DNA from: Stratiolaelaps scimitus
Lineage: Eukaryota > Arthropoda > Arachnida > Mesostigmata > Laelapidae
Length of the DNA: 64,000 nt
NCBI GenBank assembly: GCA_019614645.1
Contig: JABWDB010000006.1
Span: forward strand, 5,828,001 to 5,892,000
Reading direction: 5' to 3'
The translations under genes and the position numbers were made by a program. Under the pieces are notes generated by a model. That model had not been told where the DNA came from. It did no database searches and was given only the letters and a program-made list of their open reading frames with translations. Below are positions 57,306 through 64,000 of the stretch, piece by piece (within the stretch, counting starts at the first letter, position 1; every line of letters begins with the position of its first letter).

Positions 57306-59536
57306 TTCGCGTAAGCTCCTGCTGGCTTCGTAGACGCCGCCGCCGCCACCTCTGGCAAATAGCCTACGTATAAGTGAGTGTGTGTACCCGTCCATGTCTG
57401 CTGTCTCGCAGTGTTAACACGAACGCCGGCTGGTGAAGGAACCCTTTCGGGCGTTCGCCACCAGCAGAATGGACAGGACAGCAATCGCCCACGAAGAACG
57501 AAGTAAGAACTAAGACAGATGCAGCTGTAGTGTGGCCGTAGCTGTAGCGCTGCGGAGAGAGAATCGCCGGGCGTGCTGCTTACCTATATAGCCCTGTACC
57601 CCACCGCACACGATCCTCGTTACCCCCTCTGCTACGCAGCTGTCTATCTCGCTCGGAGTCCACTGATATCCCCCTACTTCCGTCGTCTCAACTCCGCCCT
57701 CGCCTCGACCCACAGACGCCCCCATCTCCCAGGCCAACAAAAAAAGGCTGAGTCCTTGTGCCAATTCGGGAAGTGAAATCTGACAGGTACCTTCTTGCTG
57801 CTGGGTTGGTTTTTGGGTTGAGCGTCCCTCTCGGGTCCTTTTGCTATTTCACGTTTGCTGGATTTTGTTGGTTTCCTTTTCGGAGAGTCGCGAATAGGCC
57901 TCTTGCCTGTTGATTGCAATGGGTCACAGCGGGGAGACAGTGATGGTGATATTTAAAAATAGCCGTCGGAAATTAGTCCTGATAGTGATTGTGTACATTT
58001 GTTCTGCAATCGAATACGGCTAATGATCATCTATGTCTATTTGAGTAAAAAACAAAAAAAAAACCATTCGGTGATTTTGGTAAGTTCAAGTGCGTGCGTG
58101 TAGATGAAATCATCGAAGTAGCATCGACATGGGATAAGCAAACGAAAATAAATTAATTTAATGTGAGAAGTTGAGAATAGACAAGATTTGTAACTTGCAG
58201 CAATATGCCGTCCAGAGTCTACTAAAATAGCAACTAATAATAATAATAATGATAATAATATTGATAATCATATATGCCTAGTTATAATACATTGCGGGGT
58301 CTGACATCGTAAATACATCGATCACATGATGTAAAGCTAAACCACAAAGGCCTTCACAATCTGCCGAAAGCAGGTTAAGAGTATCTATTCATGATGGCCA
58401 TATCACTTAGCATGAGGTCTCAACTCGGACACACCCATACGAACTCTACCCTTTCAACTGCAAATAGTCACAAAAGGTCAGCACTATGGACATTGACGAG
58501 ACACAGTGTCCCTCTCTGGGTTGACAGTCAGGCGATACCATCATATCAGTCCGGCCAGAATCAACGAGAGACAGAGGGAGAAATTGTGTCTATGTGCGTG
58601 TGTGTGTGTATCTGAACTTCTCAGGAAATTCTGCCCCACTTTATTGCTGTTGTCGAGCTCTGTCGCGGCTCTCCTAATCAATAAACATCTGAACTGAATC
58701 TGAACGCCGTGCTTCTGTCATTTCGTTTTCTCTGCACATGACTGTAGGAACATGTGCTCTCTCTCTCGTGTCGCCCTCGAAGCGGTGTTGCTTGTATTCT
58801 CTGTGTGACGGCTGCCTAACCCGGGCACCTTCTAGCCTACTCGCCTACCTGCCGTGACTGACTGCCGGCTCGCTGAGGTGACGTTTCGCCGCGCGGTGCA
58901 AGTATTGCGCTACTGCTGTGTATCTAGTGTCTACACCTGCTGCTACTGCTGCTCCTGCTGCTGCTGCTGGTGGTGGTGGTGGTGCTGCGTGCGGTCGTTC
59001 AATACCGATGGATCGTCCAAAATGCGTTTGGTGCACTCAGTGAATGTCTCGCATAGCAGCGACCCCCGTGCCCTCACGTTCGCATCTTCTTGAATGATGG
59101 ACAACCTCTCGAGATAACAGATCTTTTGTTGCAACTACCTTCATTTTCGTTTAATACTTAAGCCACTCGACGACTCGACGAAGTTGACGGATTGCGAACG
59201 GGTGCCGCGGATTGAGTTTCTCAATTTGTGAGCTTGCTTCGACGATGTACTGTGAACGAAAGGCAGACTTGGACAGGACAGTGCGCATAGAGAAGAACAG
59301 ATCTATATATATATGTTCGGGAATTACGATACGTTAATATATGTAATATGCATAGTTGTGTTTGTGTACTCGACTGACCCAAGCGCTGTGTTCGCTTTGC
59401 GATGTCGGGATTATTCGAAAGGGCGCTCAGGATGTAATCTATATGTATAATGTTTTTTTTATATTTAGTGGCCATCTGCTGTCTTAAAATCTGTAGGCTG
59501 GAGGATGACTATGAACTATAGTAGAGTTCTTCTAAT

Positions 59537-59594
59537 TGGAGGTTAGCTCAGCAAATGTGATCAGCTGCATACTTGTAGGTTCGAATTTACACCT
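59537..59594 (+). repeat. Truncated tRNA-like sequence
   Basis: TTAGCTCAGCAAATG (near 59543) resembles a D arm with A box, and GGTTCGAATTT at 59578-59588 resembles a T loop with B box. The pieces are too close together for a whole tRNA and the acceptor ends do not pair. It is at best a shrunken tRNA pseudogene or a SINE head. Confidence 0.3.
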
Positions 59595-62425
59595 GTGTGT
59601 GCCGCTGCATCTTGCTACATCCCCTCCGAGTCTTCTCCAAAAGCTCTCTAGGCACATACATACGCATATACATATATATATATATCTATCCGCGCGCATT
59701 GTATTATAGTTAGAGATGGAATGGGAACGAAGTTGTGTCTGGTTGCGGCTCGACCTACACTGACATTGGTCCCTGCCACTTGGCCGCTCTCGATGGGACA
59801 CATCGATCAAAACAGATCGCACGGATCACATAGACTTCAGCTCTCATCCCAGCTCACCTCACACACACGCTCATTCGCATAGAGCGAAGCGATCTCCGGG
59901 TTGTGCCCTTTCTATCTCTTGGCGTATTCCTCCTCAGGCTCAGCCTGTTGGTGGCTCTCTCTCCCTCTCTCTCGCTTCTCTTTCAAAAAGAAAAAATAGG
60001 GCGATGACTTGGGCCAGATTGAAGTATCCCATCCAACCACTGTCTTGTATGTTCCACTCCAGCATTCAGCCGTAGAGATGCTTGCGGGCTTCTGCGGACG
60101 GCACACAGATGAACATCGTGGTAGTGAGCAGCTCCTTTCGAAGTGGTCCGCACCGATTGACAATAGGAAAATATGAGAGGGTTGCAACGTACTCATAAAT
60201 AAACGTTAGAGAGCCGATTCGGCCGGAGGGACCGGCAACGAAGTCTGCCGTTCCGTAACATAGAGTCAGCGATTACGGAAGACCTGTACGAGAAATCTGC
60301 ATGTATCTAGCAACTGGCAGTACCCGCTCGACAACGTGAGTTCACATGAGGACGTTGCGTTTAGATCGAGGAATATGGATCGGTCGGGAATATGATTCAG
60401 AGAGATCACGGCCACTTCCGTCGGATCTCGAATCGTGCAAGGTGTTGCCGTTGTTGCAGACGGCCGTAGAGTCTGATCAGTATAATCTTTATGTATCGAA
60501 TAATTATATCTTTGCGCTATCATGTTGGCAATTGAACAAGGAACGAATAAAGACGAATGTAGTAAAAACATTCGCTTCACTACCGAAAGTGAAATTGCTG
60601 ATTTCGAACGCTGCCTTGCTGCTCATAACCGTAATAGATTACAATGGCTACAATGGTCGCATGTGGCGACATCTTGTATATCGCATGTTTGTAGTCAGCT
60701 CCACTCTCGACTTTGACGCGTTAATCCGTTTTCAGGATACCCACTAAGACTATGTATGCCAGTTACAGATTAGCGAAAAATAGAAACTTTTCGATCGTCG
60801 GAACTCGGCATGGACCACCTCGGGCAGTCAAGCCGTTCCGAAATGCCTTCAAAAGGCTAACTCGTTCCGTCTGATTGTTCGTTCGGTCGCCCGGCCACCC
60901 GCCCGCTCAATCGTTCGATCGCTGCTCGCTCATATGCTCGACTTTATTACAAATGTAGCCTCATAGGGTAGCAGTCAGCCACAGCAGTGCTAGTGGCCGC
61001 TGGCTGAACGGCGGCAGGAATCTACGATCTCGTACAGGCAACAGTCGGAAACAAACGCTCCTCGTGTCTCTCTCTCTCTCTGTCTCTGGGCTGGATGATG
61101 CTGTAACGAGCAACCGGCGATCTCGAGGATCCGTGTGCCAAGACCTAGCGCAAGTCGGTCGGGTCGGTCGACGACTCGACAGTCGACGGCCAATGCGACC
61201 CTAAAAGGGGTAGAGTGGAGCCGATAGCTCAGCAAGCGACTTCGAGTTGTTTGTAATAAATGTTTGGCAATTATTAATAAACACACACGGCCATATGCAG
61301 ACGGCGCGCTTACTGGCGACGCAAGCTTACAGTACACTCACAGAGAGCACTTACCGCAGGAAGGCTTCGGAGGGGGGAGTCCACTCATTCGTATATGTAT
61401 TATACACGCATACGCGTACGCTGAGGGGATCAGCCACAAGCACACAGCCACGCATTGCCGCCTCAGTGGACAGCGATACCGACACCCACATAACACATAC
61501 ACAAACAGCCGTACACACAAACAGGCGGCGATCGAGTTGTACCGTTCGAAGCAAAGCGATTCTTACACGGCAGTATGGCCACAGGCCTGCATTCATCTCT
61601 AGATCTCCGTGCTGGAGATACAGCGAAAGGCGGGAGACTGCTGGGGTGGGGGGTGTAGGATGAAGGGGTCTGCTTGGCGAGGCTTCGGGGGTCTTGGGGG
61701 GAGGCGGAACGACCACCGTCGAAGTCATTAGGAACACACTCGTACGAGTTGGTCGTACACAGTCGAGCAGCTATTCGGCTCTGTGCGGTCGCAGCAGCCC
61801 GCACGTCGTTGTCGTCGTCATCTCCGCCTTCGCCGCTGGAGACGCCGGCTGGCTTTGCCTTGAAGAGGACTCCGCTCCGAAAGACTTCGACGATCTCGAG
61901 GATAGCCGAAGGTGTGCGGGCGGCCATTGAGCCACATGCTGTGGGTGCTACTTGCGCTAAGCAATTGCCCCTGCCGTTTCCCACCTCATATGCTATGAAG
62001 CTGCGTACTGTTCGTATCACACTGTTTAAGAGCGTCTTCCTGCAGCAGGATCCACCCTGCAGTGGTGCGTCTCACCGGCTAGCTGGCCGGTGGGTAAGTT
62101 TGCATATGACTGCCAACTTTGGCGTCTGCCGTGTTATCCCGGTGCGGCGTGAGGGGGTGATGATTTGTTCGCTATTCCAATATCCTATATATTCGTTATT
62201 TCAACCTCGAGCTTTTAGCCTCGACTCCCGCGTTCATCCGCGCAGTGATATTCGCTCGACCAAAAATGAACGCCTTCTGTGGTAACAATCGAGCAGGCCA
62301 TATGTCCTGAATATGTGCATGCGGCTGACACAGGCAGCGATTCAGCCAACCTCGTAGTTACATATATATATATACACACACATACACGCAAAAAAAGGTA
62401 CTCAAATTGAGCGGACTACAAAAGG

Positions 62426-62427
<2 letters not shown>

Positions 62428-62461
<34 letters not shown>
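62428..62461. repeat. TA microsatellite
   Basis: This is the longest uninterrupted TA tract in the window, about 17 units. It is followed directly by ATGG, so an open frame appears to start in it. Confidence 0.85.
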
Positions 62462-62463
<2 letters not shown>

Positions 62464-62946
62464 TAGTAACTTATAGCGTTCCCTTACAGGTGTCCTTATC
62501 TCTAATGTCTGTACGTGATATGATGCAGAACAGCAAGCGCAGACAGGACAAGTTCGCAGGGAACGGTCCTTCCATGTGCAGCGCCTTTTCCTCGTTCTGT
62601 ATGCAGCGAGGCAATGGTATCGCCTCCCTCGAAGTGACCAGGTGGGTCTCGGCCTGACACCCTGTCCTCGACGGTGTCACCACTCATTTTTTTAACTAAT
62701 ACCGACGTTTAACGAGGAACGGTTTTTTTTACAAAGAGCAAATATGTTTTTTGTCCTTGATTGAACGGCAGCTGTGGCATATCTATCAAAACACACAATA
62801 AACACTTATTAATCTTTGATTCAATGTCATTAGTTAAAAAAGTGCACGACAGATGAGAATTCAATCAATGTCAGCAAAGCTCAGCTTTAGATTAACCAAA
62901 ATCTAGTAGCAATCGTCAACGGTCTCCCAAGAGGAACAGGGTTGGA

Positions 62947-62991
62947 AGCAGCAATGCTACACAACATAAACCCCGTAGCAGCAATGCTACA
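62947..62991. repeat. Two 15-bp repeats, each a small hairpin
   Basis: AGCAGCAATGCTACA occurs at 62947-62961 and 62977-62991, with a period of 30 bases. The second copy sits in GTAGCAGCAATGCTAC, a 6-bp perfect stem with a GCAA loop; the first copy has one mismatch in that stem. Confidence 0.55.
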
Positions 62992-64000
62992 GTTGATCGC
63001 TCACCGAAAATTCATATACATTGAAATATAATCAAGTAACAATATACTCCAAGGTGTGTTGCATTTCTGTGTTTACGTGGGCTAACCAATTTGAATTCTA
63101 GCGTGCTTTGGAAGTACACGCATAGACCCTTGTATACCTTGTCTGTCAGCTGTGCGCGTTTGCCTCATTATCCTGACGTGTAGCGTGTACATTGCACGTC
63201 GGGACTTAACGCGCAAAGTTGTATGTTTCATTGAGAGTATCATAATGGCTTCCTTCTCTTGGTGTTTGTAGCTTCAGGTCATCTGTGTTATTATAAAAGG
63301 GCTTTTTTTAGCGTGGTTCGTCGTATTTTATCTTAAGTCTGTGGAAGGAGGATTTTCGTTGTGTGATCATTCGACGGTGTAAATAACACGAAGTGGTCCA
63401 CGTGGCCAGTGCAACAGGACATCCACGGATGCGTACACTCCTGTTTGGATCTGGTTGCTTAGCGGTTATTAGCAGTTCCGGTTCATATTATTAATTATAG
63501 CAATTCTGGCTAATTAAATAATTAATGCTCTATTGATTATCGTGATTATATTTACCAGTGTCTCGATCTAAAGGAGGATACTAGAAATTATTTGAAATAG
63601 TTGAGAGTGGTTTCATTATCGTAAACTTTGCAGGTTTTTTCTTATGTTATACTCTGTCGTCAAGAGAGTAACCCTTAAACGTTCTCCCTCTGTCAAATAT
63701 TTGACAAGATGCGATCTGAAATATCTAAATATGAAAAGAAAAACTAAACTCTAAAACAGCTCTAAAACTGAATAGGTTATGTGTCAAACAATCACTACTT
63801 TGCATAAGTCATTAGCAACACAATCTATATAATGAACTTAAACATCAACGTTTTCCCATACAAGTCAATCTCACATTTGTAAATGATCTCAGTTGATCGT
63901 ACAAGAGAATACGCCAAATACGAAACGCAATAATGAATTCTGATCCCACAAAGTCACTAACTGCTTCTTCTTCGTCTTTTGCCGTAAATGATAATAAATC

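Larger units (their letters stand above)
57306..64000. other. No gene seen to the end of the window
   Basis: GC-rich patches lie at 57310-57760, 58790-59090 (CTG/GGT triplets 58937-58986), 60830-61200 and 61580-62080. ATA triplets fill about 58236-58265. TA tracts occur near 59300, 59670-59690, 62361-62373 and 62428-62461. The frames at 61463-62020 minus and 61674-62285 plus overlap on opposite strands and show no domain. 62690-64000 is AT-rich without any lasting frame except a small 30-bp repeat at 62947. Confidence 0.45.

Noticed and set aside
61463..62285. Two overlapping frames of 185 and 203 codons on opposite strands
   Set aside because: Both lie in a GC-rich patch where long frames arise by chance. 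Neither has a recognisable domain or a persuasive start context.
1..64000. CRISPR arrays, prophage, bacterial operons, ribosomal RNA genes
   Set aside because: No regularly spaced repeats, no ribosomal RNA signature and no prokaryotic gene order were seen; the BEL element and microsatellites show an animal nuclear genome.

Overview
This is a metazoan nuclear window, most likely from an arthropod. The evidence is one intact BEL/Pao retrotransposon (a family confined to animals), a relic of a Tc1/mariner transposase, tRNA-derived SINE-like repeats, and very abundant short tandem repeats (TA, CT, CA, CAG, GAT, CCG). No operons, prokaryotic signals or long host reading frames are present. I cannot name the species. 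A mite or other chelicerate would fit the texture, but nothing in the window proves it.

The only gene with full support is the BEL/Pao element on the minus strand. It has two 467-bp LTRs at 25007-25473 and 31849-32315 that differ by one base by eye. A primer binding site abuts the 5' LTR, and a short polypurine tract abuts the 3' LTR. Between them lies one uninterrupted frame of 1990 codons (25666-31638) carrying gag, protease, reverse transcriptase, RNase H and integrase. The element therefore looks young and possibly active.

The element sits between two almost identical direct copies of about 773 bp of host sequence (24226-24999 and 32315-33086). The left copy still shows what looks like the empty target site at its start, while the right copy follows the LTR. 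The empty and occupied versions of one locus therefore seem to lie in tandem, either through a haplotype-assembly artefact or a real rearrangement. This is the most informative oddity in the window.

Outside the element (1-24200 and 33100-64000) the sequence alternates between GC-rich, CAG/CCG/CT-rich blocks and AT-rich stretches with TA microsatellites. It reads as intron, UTR or intergenic DNA. Identifiable relics are a SINE family with three copies (12313-12459 minus, 22561-22716 plus, tail only at 45927-45987), a second dispersed repeat with a tRNA-like head (56371-56565, truncated copy at 33766-33838), a frameshifted mariner-like transposase (about 38821-39240 minus), and the 3' end of a retroelement-like frame with polyadenylation signal and A tract (41148-41650 minus). 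Several inverted repeats stand out, notably a pair of mutually exclusive hairpins at 7659-7746 and a 20-bp-arm hairpin at 49859-49904. Two weak candidates for first exons of host genes (43126-43541 and 56946-57305, plus strand) need transcript data. Most other open frames are low-complexity translations of the tandem repeats and are not listed.
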